Notes under the pieces: generated by a model
What the model was told of the DNA's origin: nothing
The model's input: the letters and a program-made list of their open reading frames with translations, nothing else
Database searches by the model: none
Assembly (NCBI RefSeq): GCF_004122095.1
Contig: NZ_SAWZ01000005.1
Coordinates: 186,001-250,000, forward strand
Length of the DNA stretch: 64,000 nt
Direction: 5' to 3'
Source of the DNA: Pseudoxanthomonas composti
GTDB taxonomy: Bacteria > Pseudomonadota > Gammaproteobacteria > Xanthomonadales > Xanthomonadaceae
Shown: piece by piece, positions 29,579-39,494 of the stretch
Layout: each line of letters starts with the position of its first letter
How positions within the stretch are numbered: the first letter of the stretch is position 1
Position numbers and translations under genes: made by a program

Positions 29579-30850
29579 CTATTCCACCGCCGGTCGCTTC
29601 CACAGCCACAGCGCGGTGGCGATGTTGACCGCCGCCACGAAGGCCACGTAGTGGGCCGGCGCCAGCGGGCCGGCATGCGAGGACAGATAGCTGATCAGCG
29701 GCGGCGTCACCGCCCCGGCAATGGCGTAGGCCAGGTTGTAGGACAACGCCAGCCCGGTGTAGCGCACCGCGGCCGGGAACGCGGCCACCATCACCGCGGG
29801 CACCACGCCGGCCACGCCTGCGGTGAACCCGGCCACCGCGTACAGCGGCAGGAAGTGCGCCCCGCCGGCGGCCAGGTCCAGGTACAGGGCATACACCGCG
29901 GCCAGCAGGCAGACCGCAGCCACCAGCAAGGCCGGGCCGCGGCCGATGCGGTCGCTGAGGATGCCGGTCCACAGGCACCCCAGGACCAGGCAGGTCGCCG
30001 CCAGCAGGTTGCCGCGCGTGGCCACCTCCGCCGGGATCTGGAAGGCCGACTGGATCAGCGTGGGCGTCATCAGGATCACCACCACGATGCCGGCGGTGAG
30101 CACCCACGTGGCCAGCATCGACACCACCACCCCGCCGCGGTGGTCGCGCAGCACCTGCTTGAACGGCAGCTCCGCCGACAGCTGGCGCTGGGCGCGCATC
30201 TGCGCGAACACCGGGGTCTCGTCCAGCCAGCGGCGCAGCCAGACCGCAATGAAGCCGAACACGCCGCCCACCAGGAACGGCAGGCGCCAGCCATGGTCGA
30301 GCACCTCGGCCGGGGTGAACATCCAGGCCACCAGCGAGGCCATCGCCGAGCCCATCAGCGTTCCGACGTTGATGCCCGCGCTGAGGCTGGCCACGGCAAA
30401 GCCGACCTTGGAGCGCGGTGCATGCTCGGCCACGAACACCCAGGCGCCGGGCATTTCGCCGCCGATGGCCAGGCCCTGCAGCATGCGCAGCAGCAGCAGG
30501 GCCAGCGGTGCCAGCACCCCGATCTGCGCATAGACCGGCAGCAGGCCGATGCACAGGGTCGGCAGGGCCATGAGGAAGATGCTCAGCGAGAACATCCGCT
30601 TGCGGCCGATGCGATCGCCGAAGTGCGCCATGACCACTCCGCCCAGCGGACGCACCAGATAGCCGGCGGCGAAGATCGCGAACACCTGCAGCTGCGCCAG
30701 CCAGGCCGGGATCTCCGGGGGGAAGAACAGCTGGCTCAAGGTCTTGGTGAAGAACACGAAGACCACGAAGTCGTAGAACTCCAGGGCCCCGCCCAAGGCG
30801 GACAGGAGCAGGACCTTGGCGCTGTTGCGCGAGGTGGAGGGGTGAGCCAT
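29579..30850 (-). CDS. MHS family MFS transporter
   Basis: A 423-residue transporter with 12 hydrophobic segments, related to the metabolite:H+ symporters (ProP, ShiA, KgtP). Marks are LGGALEFYDFVVFVFF in segment 1, YLVRPLGGVVMAHFGDRIGRKRMF (motif with GDRIGRK), RMLQGLAIGGEMPGAWVFVAEHAP and LDETPVF in the central loop. The likely substrate is a small organic acid or osmolyte; it cannot be fixed by sequence. ATG 30850 is used; a start ten codons earlier is weaker. Confidence 0.88.
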   Translation of the reverse strand: MAHPSTSRNSAKVLLLSALGGALEFYDFVVFVFFTKTLSQLFFPPEIPAWLAQLQVFAIFAAGYLVRPLGGVVMAHFGDRIGRKRMFSLSIFLMALPTLCIGLLPVYAQIGVLAPLALLLLRMLQGLAIGGEMPGAWVFVAEHAPRSKVGFAVASLSAGINVGTLMGSAMASLVAWMFTPAEVLDHGWRLPFLVGGVFGFIAVWLRRWLDETPVFAQMRAQRQLSAELPFKQVLRDHRGGVVVSMLATWVLTAGIVVVILMTPTLIQSAFQIPAEVATRGNLLAATCLVLGCLWTGILSDRIGRGPALLVAAVCLLAAVYALYLDLAAGGAHFLPLYAVAGFTAGVAGVVPAVMVAAFPAAVRYTGLALSYNLAYAIAGAVTPPLISYLSSHAGPLAPAHYVAFVAAVNIATALWLWKRPAVE

Positions 30851-31180
30851 GGCAGGCGCGCGACGGGGGTGGGGGACCACACCTTAACGGCTGCGTTCCC
30901 TGCCCTGCAGCCGCCACCGAGCCGTTGGCCGAACACAGCATTGCAGGGACGGCACCGCCCCGGGGCCGCTGCCGGGTGCGATCTGACGCTGTGGGCCGAA
31001 TCGGACCGAATGCGTCACCCTGGACGCCTTCATCGGACCCCACGCCCAGGCGGCGCTGGCAACGATGCGGTTGCGTTGGACCGGCTTGATCTGGAGGATG
31101 CCGCCTCCGGCGCCCGTCCTGGCGCGTTGGTGGAACCTCGCGCGTCCGAAGCAGTCCATTGTCGCGCCCGCCCCGATGGC

Positions 31181-31195
31181 TGGCACGCCCCTTGC
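31181..31195 (+). promoter_or_regulatory. Sigma-54 promoter (-24/-12)
   Basis: TGGCACG at 31181-31187 and TTGC at 31192-31195 match the RpoN consensus TGGCACG-N4-TTGC exactly, with correct spacing. The predicted start of transcription is about 31207, 23 bases before the ATG of the MHYT-GGDEF-EAL gene. Confidence 0.85.
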
Positions 31196-31229
31196 CTGAT
31201 CCGTCAGCTCATCCCCCGTTGGCCACTGC

Positions 31230-33287
31230 ATGTTGTCCGGCTCCTATAACCATTTCCTCGTCCTGATCTCCTACCTGGTCGCCGCGGTCGCGTCCTTCGT
31301 GGCGCTGGACATGGCCGGGCGCATCACCGCCAGCCAGGGCCGTGCCGCGCGGTGGTGGCTGGTGGGTGGAGCCTCGGCGATGGGCTTCGGGATCTGGTCG
31401 ATGCATTTCATCGGCATGCTGGCGTTCAAGCTGCCGATCCCGCAGAGCTACAACCTGCTGATCACGCTGTATTCGCTGCTGGTGGCCGTGGGCAGCTCAG
31501 GCTATGCGCTGTGGCTGGTTTCGCGCGAGGAGTTGCCGCGCAAGCGCCTGCTGGTGGGCGCGGTGATCCTGGGCGCCGGCATCGCCACCATGCACTACAC
31601 CGGCATGGCCGCCATGGAGATGGAGCCGGGCATCGACTACGACCCGCTGTGGTTCGTGCTGTCCATCGTGATCGCCATCGCCGCCTCGGCCGCGGCGCTG
31701 TGGATCGCCTATGCCCTGCGCTCGGATTTCAGCGCCTTCCGCCACTTCCGCATCGCCGCGGCGCTGGTGATGGGGGTGGCGGTGATCGGCATGCATTACA
31801 CCGGCATGGCGGCCGCGCGCTTCCCGCTGGGCAGCGTCTGCGGGGCGGCGCTCCACGGTGGCGTCTCGCCGCAATGGCTGGCGAGCCTGGTCGGCACCAG
31901 CACCTTCGCCATCCTCGGCCTGGCGCTGGTGACCGCGGTGCTGGACCGCCGGCTGCAGGAGCGCACCCAGAAGCTCAGCCAGTCGCTGCAACAGGCCAAC
32001 CTGGAACTGACCCACATGGCCCTGCACGACAACCTCACCAAGCTGCCCAACCGGGTGCTGCTGGAGGACCGCCTGGGCCAGGCCATCAGCAAGGCGCTGC
32101 GCGGCAGCAGCAAGTTCGCGCTGCTGTTCCTGGACCTGGATGGCTTCAAGGCCGTCAACGATGTCTACGGCCACCAGGCCGGCGACCGCCTGCTGCTGCA
32201 GGTGGCCCGCAACCTCAAGTCCGGCCTGCGCCAGGAAGACACCCTGGCGCGCCTGGGCGGCGATGAGTTCGTGCTGTTGATCGAGATCGGCGAGCCGGCC
32301 GATGCCGCCGCCATCGCCGAGAAGATGCTCGAGCGCGTCGGCCTGGCGGTGATGGTCGATGGCACCGAACTCAACGTCAGCGGCAGCGTGGGCATTGCCA
32401 TCTTCGGCGAGGACGGCCACACCGCGCGCGAGCTGATGGCCAATGCCGATGCGGCCATGTACAGCGCCAAGGAGCAGGGCCGCAACGGCTACTGCTTCTT
32501 CGAGCCGTCGATGAACAAGGGCATGCACGAGCAACTGGCGATGATCCAGGAGCTGCGCAAGGCGCTGGAACTCGACCAGTTCGTGCTGGAGTACCAGCCC
32601 AAGTTCATTGCCCCCGCTGGCCAACTGCAGGGCGTGGAAGCGCTGATCCGCTGGCGGCACCCGACCCGCGGCCTGGTCCCGCCGGGCACCTTCATCCCAT
32701 TGGCCGAGAAAACCGGCCTGATCCTGGAAATCGGCCGCTGGGTGCTCAACGAGGCCTGCCGCCAGTTGATGGCATGGGACAGCGAAGGCCACCACATCCC
32801 CAACGTGGCGGTGAACCTGTCCGCCGCGCAGTTCCGCTCGCCGGGGCTGATGGGCAAGGTCAAGGAAGCGCTGTCCAAGAACGGCCTGTCACCGACCAGG
32901 CTCACCCTGGAGATCACCGAATCCACCGCCATGCACGACCCGGAGGTCAGCCTGGCCATCCTGCAACGGCTGGCGGCCCTGGGCGTGCGCATCTCCATCG
33001 ACGACTTCGGCACCGGCTATTCCAGCCTGCTCTACCTCAAGCGCCTGCCCGCGGCCGAATTGAAGATCGACCGCGGCTTCGTCAAGGACCTGGTGCCGGG
33101 TGGAGAAGACGCCGCCATCGTCTCGGCCATCATCGCCCTGGGCCGCATCCTCAACATGAGCGTGGTTGCCGAAGGCGTGGAAACCCAGTCCCAGCAGGCG
33201 CTGCTTACCGAGCTGGGATGCACCTCGTTGCAGGGCTACCATCTGGGCCGCCCGGCCGCGCCGGACAGCATCGCCGAGCGCTTTTAG
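31230..33287 (+). CDS. MHYT-GGDEF-EAL c-di-GMP signalling protein
   Basis: A 685-residue protein. The first 250 residues are an MHYT sensor of seven membrane segments with three motif copies (SMHFIGM, TMHYTGMAA, GMHYTGMAA), thought to bind copper or sense O2/CO/NO. The GGDEF domain has an intact ARLGGDEF and an RxxD site (RQED) five residues upstream. The EAL domain (about 435-685) has GVEALIRWRHP, NLSAAQF, LEITES, IDDFGTGYSSL and VAEGVET, so both cyclase and phosphodiesterase activities are possible. It is preceded by a near-perfect sigma-54 promoter, which ties it to motility or biofilm control (inference). Confidence 0.95.
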   Translation: MLSGSYNHFLVLISYLVAAVASFVALDMAGRITASQGRAARWWLVGGASAMGFGIWSMHFIGMLAFKLPIPQSYNLLITLYSLLVAVGSSGYALWLVSREELPRKRLLVGAVILGAGIATMHYTGMAAMEMEPGIDYDPLWFVLSIVIAIAASAAALWIAYALRSDFSAFRHFRIAAALVMGVAVIGMHYTGMAAARFPLGSVCGAALHGGVSPQWLASLVGTSTFAILGLALVTAVLDRRLQERTQKLSQSLQQANLELTHMALHDNLTKLPNRVLLEDRLGQAISKALRGSSKFALLFLDLDGFKAVNDVYGHQAGDRLLLQVARNLKSGLRQEDTLARLGGDEFVLLIEIGEPADAAAIAEKMLERVGLAVMVDGTELNVSGSVGIAIFGEDGHTARELMANADAAMYSAKEQGRNGYCFFEPSMNKGMHEQLAMIQELRKALELDQFVLEYQPKFIAPAGQLQGVEALIRWRHPTRGLVPPGTFIPLAEKTGLILEIGRWVLNEACRQLMAWDSEGHHIPNVAVNLSAAQFRSPGLMGKVKEALSKNGLSPTRLTLEITESTAMHDPEVSLAILQRLAALGVRISIDDFGTGYSSLLYLKRLPAAELKIDRGFVKDLVPGGEDAAIVSAIIALGRILNMSVVAEGVETQSQQALLTELGCTSLQGYHLGRPAAPDSIAERF

Positions 33288-33348
33288 CGGCCCGGCTACG
33301 GCCGGCAGCGGCAGGCGCCTGGCCCGCTGCCGACCTGTGGGTGCGTTC

Positions 33349-33744
33349 TCAGGCGGCGATCTGCGCCAATGCCTGCCGCAGCGAATCGGCCGTCACCGGC
33401 TTGACCAGGTGATGGTCGAATCCGGCCTCGTGGGTTTTCTGGCGATCATCCTCAGCCCCCCAACCGGTCAGCGCCACGATGCGCAGCGCCTGGCCGCCCG
33501 GCTGCTCGCGCAGCCTGCGGCAGACCTCATGACCATCCATGCCGGGCATGCCGATGTCGGTGAACACCACGTCCGGCGCCTGGCTCGACGCGGTGTCCAG
33601 GCCCTCCTGGCCGCTGTAGCAGGTCGTTACGTCATGGCCCAGCAGTTCCATCACCATGGAGATCGAATCGGCCGCATCGCGGTTGTCGTCCACGACCAGG
33701 ATCTTGTAAGGGCCGTTCCCCAGTGACTGCCGTACTGCGTTCAT
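33349..33744 (-). CDS. Single-domain response regulator (CheY-like)
   Basis: A 131-residue receiver domain: KILVVDDNRDAADS with the acidic pair, D63 in VVFTDIGMPGMDG as the phosphorylation site, ALTGWG with the switch Thr, and LVKPVT with the conserved Lys. There is no output domain. This DNRDAADS type often sits at the end of hybrid kinases or acts alone. The start at 33744 has AGGAA upstream; the ATG at 33768 has none. Convergent with the MHYT-GGDEF-EAL gene. Confidence 0.9.
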   Translation of the reverse strand: MNAVRQSLGNGPYKILVVDDNRDAADSISMVMELLGHDVTTCYSGQEGLDTASSQAPDVVFTDIGMPGMDGHEVCRRLREQPGGQALRIVALTGWGAEDDRQKTHEAGFDHHLVKPVTADSLRQALAQIAA

Positions 33745-34361
33745 CGTTAGATCTTCCTCTTGCTTCATGGTGAGCCGGCAGCCGCGCCAAAGGCGCGCCC
33801 GTCACGGCTCCAGGTTGGTGGGTGCGGCTCCCCGCCGGTGCGGCAACCGCTGCTCGGTCGGCGCCAGCGCAGCCACAGCGCGCTGGCCCGTGGCAGGAAA
33901 TCTCTGTCGACAACGCCTCGACCCATGCGGCACGCCGCTGGCAAGGCGCCAGTCCGGTGAAAGAATGCAGCCGACTCGCGCCGCACAGCAACGCCGACGT
34001 TGCATGGGGCTGTGAGGCATGGGATGGCGCTAGGTCCGGGCACCGCCAGCGCTTTTCTGAGCGAGCCGCCTGCTGATCCTTGGCAGTGCGTGCTGGCCAG
34101 GGAGCGCTGCGCCGCGTGCGCGGCGTCGGACGCAGCGGGCAAACATGACCGGCGCCATGTGGGCCAACGGGAGGCTGCTTCTGGCTCCCCACGCGTTCGT
34201 CGAGCGCAGTTGGAAGGCGGCTGGAGAGGGACAACGGGGCCATGCTGCGGGCGAAAACTGGCGTCGCGGCAGCTTAGACAGCGTCGCGCATAGGCACCGT
34301 GAAGCCGCCTTCACTCCCCCCACCCGGGGTGCGCTGGAGCGCTTGTCGGACCGCGAAGCCT
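33745..34361. other. Gene-free stretch of about 600 bases
   Basis: Several frames are open here, but all translate to Arg/Ala/Ser/Pro-rich sequence with no family resemblance and none has a good ribosome site. I found no REP, tandem repeat or strong terminator. It may hold promoters for the flanking genes or decayed coding sequence. Confidence 0.5.
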
Positions 34362-34709
34362 TCAGGCCGTGACTGGCTGAAAGTCCCCGCGCCTGGCGGC
34401 CATGGACGAGAGCCGCTGCCCCGCGATACGTCCCCACACCAGGGAAAACACCTCGCTGGCCTGCCGTGGGTCCAGCCCTGCCATCTGCACCGCCTGCGAC
34501 TTGGCGTAGGTGTACTGCGCCAGGTCGCTGTCGTAGGTGGGGTGGTTGATGTAGGCGTCGTAGACCGCGCCCAGGACGGGCCAGTAGTGCTCGAAGCCCC
34601 GCTGCAATCCTGCGCGGGGCATGAGCTGGTAACGCTCGCGCCAGTAGGATTTTTCCGCCTCGATGTCGATCATCACCCAAGGCGCTTGCCGGTCGTGCTG
34701 TGCATTCAT
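34362..34709 (-). CDS. Hypothetical protein, 115 residues
   Basis: I do not recognise this protein. It is soluble, rich in Tyr, Trp and Gln, with AEKSYWRERYQLMPRAGLQRGFEHYWPVLGAVYDAYINHP and DSDLAQYTYAKSQAVQMAGLDPRQASEVFSLVWGRIAG forming two helical parts (landmarks SYWRERYQ and ASEVFSLVWGRIAG). GGGAGC precedes ATG 34709. Its balanced amino-acid content, unlike the neighbouring false frames, supports a real gene. Confidence 0.65.
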   Translation of the reverse strand: MNAQHDRQAPWVMIDIEAEKSYWRERYQLMPRAGLQRGFEHYWPVLGAVYDAYINHPTYDSDLAQYTYAKSQAVQMAGLDPRQASEVFSLVWGRIAGQRLSSMAARRGDFQPVTA

Positions 34710-34908
34710 TGCCCGCTCCCGCTGTCGTAGCCCCCTGATGCCCCAATGTGCCACCATCCCGAGGCACATGGCATGAAGTGTGCCTTGCATTTGCGTGACA
34801 AAATGCGGCGCCTACCTCGATTTCCACCGCGGGTCGGCGCGCACGGATGGCTAAGGCGACGCCAACCCCGCGACCGGCTGACCGACAGGTCAGGCAGCAG
34901 CGCCGGCC

Positions 34909-35124
34909 TCAATCCTCGATGATCATGCGCGCCCGCGCGCTGGCCGCCTCGCGTGCCGCGGCGATGCTCAGATAGATCCCCTGCTCGTTGCGCTTGCGGG
35001 CGATGCCCTGCACGTGGATCTCGGCGATGGTGAACTGGCCGTTGTGCCAGTCGAGAATCCGAGCCTCGTATGCATTGCCATGGTGCTCGCCCAATTCGAA
35101 GATCTCGCTTGCGACAGCGGCCAT
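34909..35124 (-). CDS. Small hypothetical protein, 71 residues
   Basis: The protein has a beta-rich start (IFELGEHHGNAYEARILDWHNGQFTIAEIHVQGIARK) and a C-terminal Ala-rich helix (LSIAAAREAASARARMI). No family is recognised. The start at 35124 is the first that leaves out the unlike upstream sequence. Probably monocistronic. Confidence 0.55.
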   Translation of the reverse strand: MAAVASEIFELGEHHGNAYEARILDWHNGQFTIAEIHVQGIARKRNEQGIYLSIAAAREAASARARMIIED

Positions 35125-35316
35125 GGCGGCGTTTCCGTGGGGGATTCGCGCGGATCGTGCACCGGTCCGCGTAGCGTTGCGTGAAGCCCCGATGCGGTTT
35201 CGATGACAGGGTCGCTGAACAGGCCTTGGCGGTGGGAAACGATTGCACCAGTCAAGCGCGATGCATCGCCGGGAGAGGTTGATCTCAACGTGCTGCAGAG
35301 CATCAGACAAGGCTGC

Positions 35317-35478
35317 TCAGACGCCGCCTCGACGCCCGGGCAGGTCGTCCAGATCGTGTTCCACGTCCAGCGATGAGTCATCGGCATCGTGCGGCACCGG
35401 GGACTGTCCGGGGACCGGGTCGTTGGCGCGCGGATCCATGTCCGAATCGGGAATCGTGTCCTGGGGCTGGCGATGCAT
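35317..35478 (-). CDS. Small acidic hypothetical protein, 53 residues
   Basis: A short, disordered, acidic frame (DTIPDSDMDPRANDPVPGQ, DDSSLDVEHDLDDLPGR). AGGA lies nine bases before ATG 35478. Acidic composition in a GC-rich genome is unlike random frames, which favours a gene, but length and lack of family keep the call weak. Confidence 0.45.
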   Translation of the reverse strand: MHRQPQDTIPDSDMDPRANDPVPGQSPVPHDADDSSLDVEHDLDDLPGRRGGV

Positions 35479-35548
35479 GGGCGGGGTCCTAGCGGCGGGT
35501 CGACCGATGCTGAGGCCCGCAGCGTGAGTACCGCATGCATGCGGCCGA

Positions 35549-36127
35549 TCAAGGCCGGACGCGGAACACCGCACTCATGCGCGGTCCCACCGCGCGGGTG
35601 GTCTTGGGGATGCCATGCTCGTGCGTGATCTGGCTGGCATGGCTCATCACCAGCAGGCTGCCGGGCATGAGATCGATGCCCACTGCGCGCGCTTGGCCGT
35701 GCTTGGGCCTGATGTTCATCCGTCGCGGCGCGCCCAGCGAGACCAGCGCGATCGGTTGGCGCGGCACCAGCGTATGCAGCTTGTCGTGGTGCATGGCCAC
35801 GCTGTCGCGGCCATCGCGGTAGAGATTGAGCCCCACGGTGTTGTACGGCGCAGGCACGAGCGCCTGCACGGCGGCCTGCATCGCCGCCAACGGCAGTGCC
35901 TGCGGCAACTCCTCCAGCGCATACCAGGCCTGCAGGCGCGGCACATCGACCACGCGTTCGTACATCGGCCGGCGCTGCTGCTGCCAGTGGGCGCCATCGC
36001 GCAAGCGCTCGAACCACGCCTGCGCCTGCGCAGGGCCGATGACGTCGGGCCAGTAGCGGATGCCACCTTCCTCATCGTCGACCACCACGCGGTACGGCGC
36101 GCTGGAAAACAGGTCGCGGGCGTTCAA
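35549..36127 (-). CDS. alkB: AlkB-type 2-oxoglutarate/Fe(II) DNA dealkylase
   Basis: A 192-residue dioxygenase that removes alkyl groups from DNA bases. [21 protein letters not shown] carries the HxD iron site (H113, D115), H171 in HEHGIPK is the third ligand, and the 2-oxoglutarate arginine lies in GPRMSAVFR. Length fits the short AlkB group. Its ATG overlaps the dnaE2 stop by four bases (ATGA), so it is the last gene of the damage-response cluster. Confidence 0.92.
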   Translation of the reverse strand: MNARDLFSSAPYRVVVDDEEGGIRYWPDVIGPAQAQAWFERLRDGAHWQQQRRPMYERVVDVPRLQAWYALEELPQALPLAAMQAAVQALVPAPYNTVGLNLYRDGRDSVAMHHDKLHTLVPRQPIALVSLGAPRRMNIRPKHGQARAVGIDLMPGSLLVMSHASQITHEHGIPKTTRAVGPRMSAVFRVRP

Positions 36128-39100
36128 TGGAAATCCCGCGAGGGCAGCGACAGCTCGCCCAGCAGCTCGCTCATGTCGCGCAGGTCCCCGGCGATCAGGT
36201 GCTCCACGCCATCCACGCGCTCCCAGCGCCCACGCACCGCCAGCAGGCGCGACTCCAGCAAGGCGCGACGACGGCGCACCGCCAGGTGCGACCAGACGAT
36301 CACATTGATCATGCCGTGCTCGTCCTCGAGCGTGACGAAGATGGTGCCCTTGGCCGTGGCCGGACGCTGGCGCTGGGTCACCAACCCGGCCACGTGCACG
36401 CCACTGCCGCTGGGCCGGCTGTGCAGGTCGCGCAAGCCGAGGATGCGCTGCGCCCGCATTCGCGCCCGCAACAAGGCCATGGGATGCGCCTCCAGGCTCA
36501 GGCCCACGCTGCGGTAGTCGGCCATGATGTCCTCGCCGATGCGGGGTGCCGGCAGATCGACAGGCTGTTCCCGCGGACTGCCCGGCAGCAGCGGGCGGCT
36601 ACGCTCGATGCCGGCCACCGCCCAGCGCGCCAGGTTGCGGTTGCCCACCAGCGATTGCAGCGCGCCGGCTTCGGTGAGCGCGGCGCGGGCCTTTTCGTCC
36701 AGACCGGCGCGCAGGCTGAGGTCCTCCACGCTGGAAAATGCCCGCTGCGCGCGCGCGGCCACCACCGCCCTGCCCGCCGCTTCGGACAGGCCCGAAACCT
36801 GACGCAGGCCCAGGCGGATATCCGGCTGCTGGCCCGCGTCGTCCTCGCTGTGCCACGCCCGCCCACCGACCAGGGTGTTGTCCCAGTCGCTGTGCATCAC
36901 ATCCACCGGCAGCACGGTGATCGACTGGCGCGCGCCCTTGCCGCGACGCGCGTCCTGCACGATCTGGCTGGGTGAGTAGAAGCCCATCGGCTGGGCATTG
37001 AGCAGCCCGCAGGCGAAGGCGGCCGGCTCGTGCCGCTTCAACCAGCAGCTGGCGTAGACCAGCTTGGCGAACGAGGCGGCGTGGCTCTGCGGGAAACCAT
37101 AGGAGCCAAAACCCTTGATCTGCTCGAAGATCTGGTCGATGAACTCGGGTGCGTAGCCTTTGCCCTCCATCAAGTCGCGGATCTTCAGACGATGCGGCTC
37201 CATGTCGCCACCGCGTCTCCAGGCCGCCATCGAACGCCGCAGGCCATCGGCCTCGTCGGGCGAGTACCCGGCATGGATCACCAGCTCCATCACCTGCTCC
37301 TGGAACAAGGGCACGCCCAGGGTCGGGCCGAGGATCTCCTCCACGCCCTGCGAGGGATAGGTGGGCTGCTCCAGCTTCTGACGGCGGCGCAGGTAGGGAT
37401 GCACCATGTCGCCCTGGATCGGCCCAGGCCGCACGATGGCCACTTCCACCACCAGGTCGTAGAACCTGGCCGGCTTCAGCCGCGGCAGCATCGCCATCTG
37501 CGCGCGCGATTCGATCTGGAACACGCCCACGGTATCGGCCAGTTGGATCATGCCGTAGGTCTCGGTGTCCTCCTTCGGGATCGTGGCGATCTCGTAATCG
37601 CGCGCGCGATGCACGCGGATCAGGTCCAGCGTCTTGCGGATGCAGGTCAGCATGCCCAGCGCCAGGCAATCGACCTTGAGCATGCCCATGGTCTCCAGGT
37701 CGTCCTTCTCCCACTGGATGATGGTGCGGTCGGGCATGGCGGCGTTCTCCACCGGCACCACGGTGGACAGGGTCTGCTCGGCGATGACGAAGCCACCGAC
37801 ATGCTGGGACAGATGTCGCGGCTTGCCTTCCAGCTGGAAGGTCAGCGCCAGGATGTTCACGATCAGGGGATTGGCCGTATCGAACCCGGCCTCCTCCAGT
37901 CGCTGCTCCATGGGCGTATCGCCATTGCCCCAGCCGAAGCAATTGGCCAGCAGCGAAATCTGATCCGGCGGCAGGCCGAATGCCTTGGCCACATCGCGCA
38001 CCGCGCTCTTGCCGCGGTAGCTGATGACCGTGGCCGCCAGCGCCGCACGGTGCCGGCCGTACTTGCCGTACACGTATTGGATGACTTCCTCACGACGCTC
38101 GTGCTCGAAGTCCACATCGATATCCGGCGGCTCGTTGCGCGCCTTGGACAGGAAGCGCGAGATCAGCAGCCGGTTCTCGTCCGGGTCCACGGCGGTGATG
38201 CCGAGCGCGTAGCACACGGCCGAGTTGGCCGAGGATCCCCGCCCCTGGCAGAGGATGCCCTGCGACCTGGCGAAGGCCACCACGTCGTGCACGGTGAGGA
38301 AGAAGGCTTCGTATTTCAGCTCCTCGATCAGCGCCAGTTCCTTCTCGATGTCATCGCGGACCTTGGCCGACATCACCAGCCCGCGCTCGTCCCAGCGCGT
38401 CCGCATCCCCGCCTCGGTCAGCTCCCGCAGATAGCTGGTCGCCGTATGGCCAGGCGGCACCAACTCGGCAGGGTAGTCGTACTTCACGTCACGCCTGAGG
38501 TCGAAACCGCTGCAGCGCTGCGCCACCTCCACCGTTGCACGCAGCAAGGCCTCCGGATAGATGTTGCCCAGGGCACGGCGCGAGCGCAGGTGGCGTTCTC
38601 CGTTGCGGAATAGATGCGCACCGGCCTCGGCCAGGGTTACGGTGTGGCGGATGGCGGTCATGGTGTCCTGCAGCACGCGCTCGCGACGCGTGGCCATGTG
38701 CACGTCACCGCTGGCCAGGGGCGTCATGCCCAACCGGCGCGAGAGGGCCAACAAGGTGTCCAGCCGCACCGTGTCGTCGCATTCGCGTAGTAGCTCGACC
38801 GCCAGATAGGCGCGCTTACCGAACACCTCCTGCAGCCAACGCCCTTCTTCCTCCTGCGGGGTTTGACCGGGCAACCACAGCGCGAACAGTTCGGGCGCCG
38901 CATCACGAAACTGCGCCTGCACATCCGCGCGCGTCAGCGCGTAGTGGCCCTTGGTGGCCGCCCGCCGCGCGGTGGTGATCAGCGCGCACAGCTGGGTATA
39001 GCCGGTGCGCGTTTCCACCAGCAGCACGAATCTGGTTCCATCGACCAACGCGAACTCGCTCCCGACGATCAGCTGGACGCCCGTTGCATCGGCCCCTTCC

Positions 39101-39387
39101 CAGGCGCGCACGATGCCCGCCAGCGAGCACTCGTCGGTGATGGCCAGTGCGGCATAGCCACAGGCCTTGGCCCGCTCGAACAGGCTGGTCGCATCCGAAG
39201 CGCCACGCAGGAACGAGAAATCCGACAGGCAGTGCAGTTCGGCGTAGGCCGGCAGGCCATCGTCGGACAGACCGTGCACATCGTCGTTGGCCGCCTGCTG
39301 CAGCCGCTGCGCCACGCGCCAGGCACGCGGCATGCGCCCACCCGGCGTCTCGCGGTCCACCCCATCGATGGCATCGTCCCAACTCAT
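36124..39387 (-). CDS. dnaE2: Error-prone DNA polymerase DnaE2
   Basis: A 1087-residue C-family polymerase alpha subunit of the mutasome. The N-terminal PHP domain begins [17 protein letters not shown]; the palm carries the catalytic Asp set in [16 protein letters not shown] near residue 415; [14 protein letters not shown] and the C-terminal OB fold ([15 protein letters not shown]) complete it. DnaE2 copies past lesions with ImuA and ImuB after SOS induction. The ATG at 39387 is preceded by an in-frame GTG at 39390. Gene order imuA-imuB-dnaE2 is the standard one. Confidence 0.95.
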   Translation of the reverse strand: MSWDDAIDGVDRETPGGRMPRAWRVAQRLQQAANDDVHGLSDDGLPAYAELHCLSDFSFLRGASDATSLFERAKACGYAALAITDECSLAGIVRAWEGADATGVQLIVGSEFALVDGTRFVLLVETRTGYTQLCALITTARRAATKGHYALTRADVQAQFRDAAPELFALWLPGQTPQEEEGRWLQEVFGKRAYLAVELLRECDDTVRLDTLLALSRRLGMTPLASGDVHMATRRERVLQDTMTAIRHTVTLAEAGAHLFRNGERHLRSRRALGNIYPEALLRATVEVAQRCSGFDLRRDVKYDYPAELVPPGHTATSYLRELTEAGMRTRWDERGLVMSAKVRDDIEKELALIEELKYEAFFLTVHDVVAFARSQGILCQGRGSSANSAVCYALGITAVDPDENRLLISRFLSKARNEPPDIDVDFEHERREEVIQYVYGKYGRHRAALAATVISYRGKSAVRDVAKAFGLPPDQISLLANCFGWGNGDTPMEQRLEEAGFDTANPLIVNILALTFQLEGKPRHLSQHVGGFVIAEQTLSTVVPVENAAMPDRTIIQWEKDDLETMGMLKVDCLALGMLTCIRKTLDLIRVHRARDYEIATIPKEDTETYGMIQLADTVGVFQIESRAQMAMLPRLKPARFYDLVVEVAIVRPGPIQGDMVHPYLRRRQKLEQPTYPSQGVEEILGPTLGVPLFQEQVMELVIHAGYSPDEADGLRRSMAAWRRGGDMEPHRLKIRDLMEGKGYAPEFIDQIFEQIKGFGSYGFPQSHAASFAKLVYASCWLKRHEPAAFACGLLNAQPMGFYSPSQIVQDARRGKGARQSITVLPVDVMHSDWDNTLVGGRAWHSEDDAGQQPDIRLGLRQVSGLSEAAGRAVVAARAQRAFSSVEDLSLRAGLDEKARAALTEAGALQSLVGNRNLARWAVAGIERSRPLLPGSPREQPVDLPAPRIGEDIMADYRSVGLSLEAHPMALLRARMRAQRILGLRDLHSRPSGSGVHVAGLVTQRQRPATAKGTIFVTLEDEHGMINVIVWSHLAVRRRRALLESRLLAVRGRWERVDGVEHLIAGDLRDMSELLGELSLPSRDFH

Positions 39388-39411
39388 CACCCATCATTCC
39401 TGCAACTCACC

Positions 39412-39490
39412 GCTGCCGCTGTGGCTGTTGCTATCGCCGTTGCTGTTGCTGTTGCCTTCCACTCACTCCTCACTCCTCCCCACTCACTCC
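39412..39490. repeat. Triplet-type microsatellite and GAGTGAGG half element between imuB and dnaE2
   Basis: GCTGTTGCT/GCCGTTGCTGTTGCTGTTGCC words fill 39412-39456, then 39461-39490 repeats ACTCACTCCTC as in the right arm of the element at 27877. The left arm is missing. The 107-base gap lies inside the imuB-dnaE2 transcript. Confidence 0.7.
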
Positions 39491-39494
39491 TGCT

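Noticed and set aside
33765..34243. Overlapping frames of 65-200 codons in the gap after the response regulator
   Set aside because: Low-complexity Arg/Ala/Pro content, no ribosome sites, mutually overlapping on both strands.
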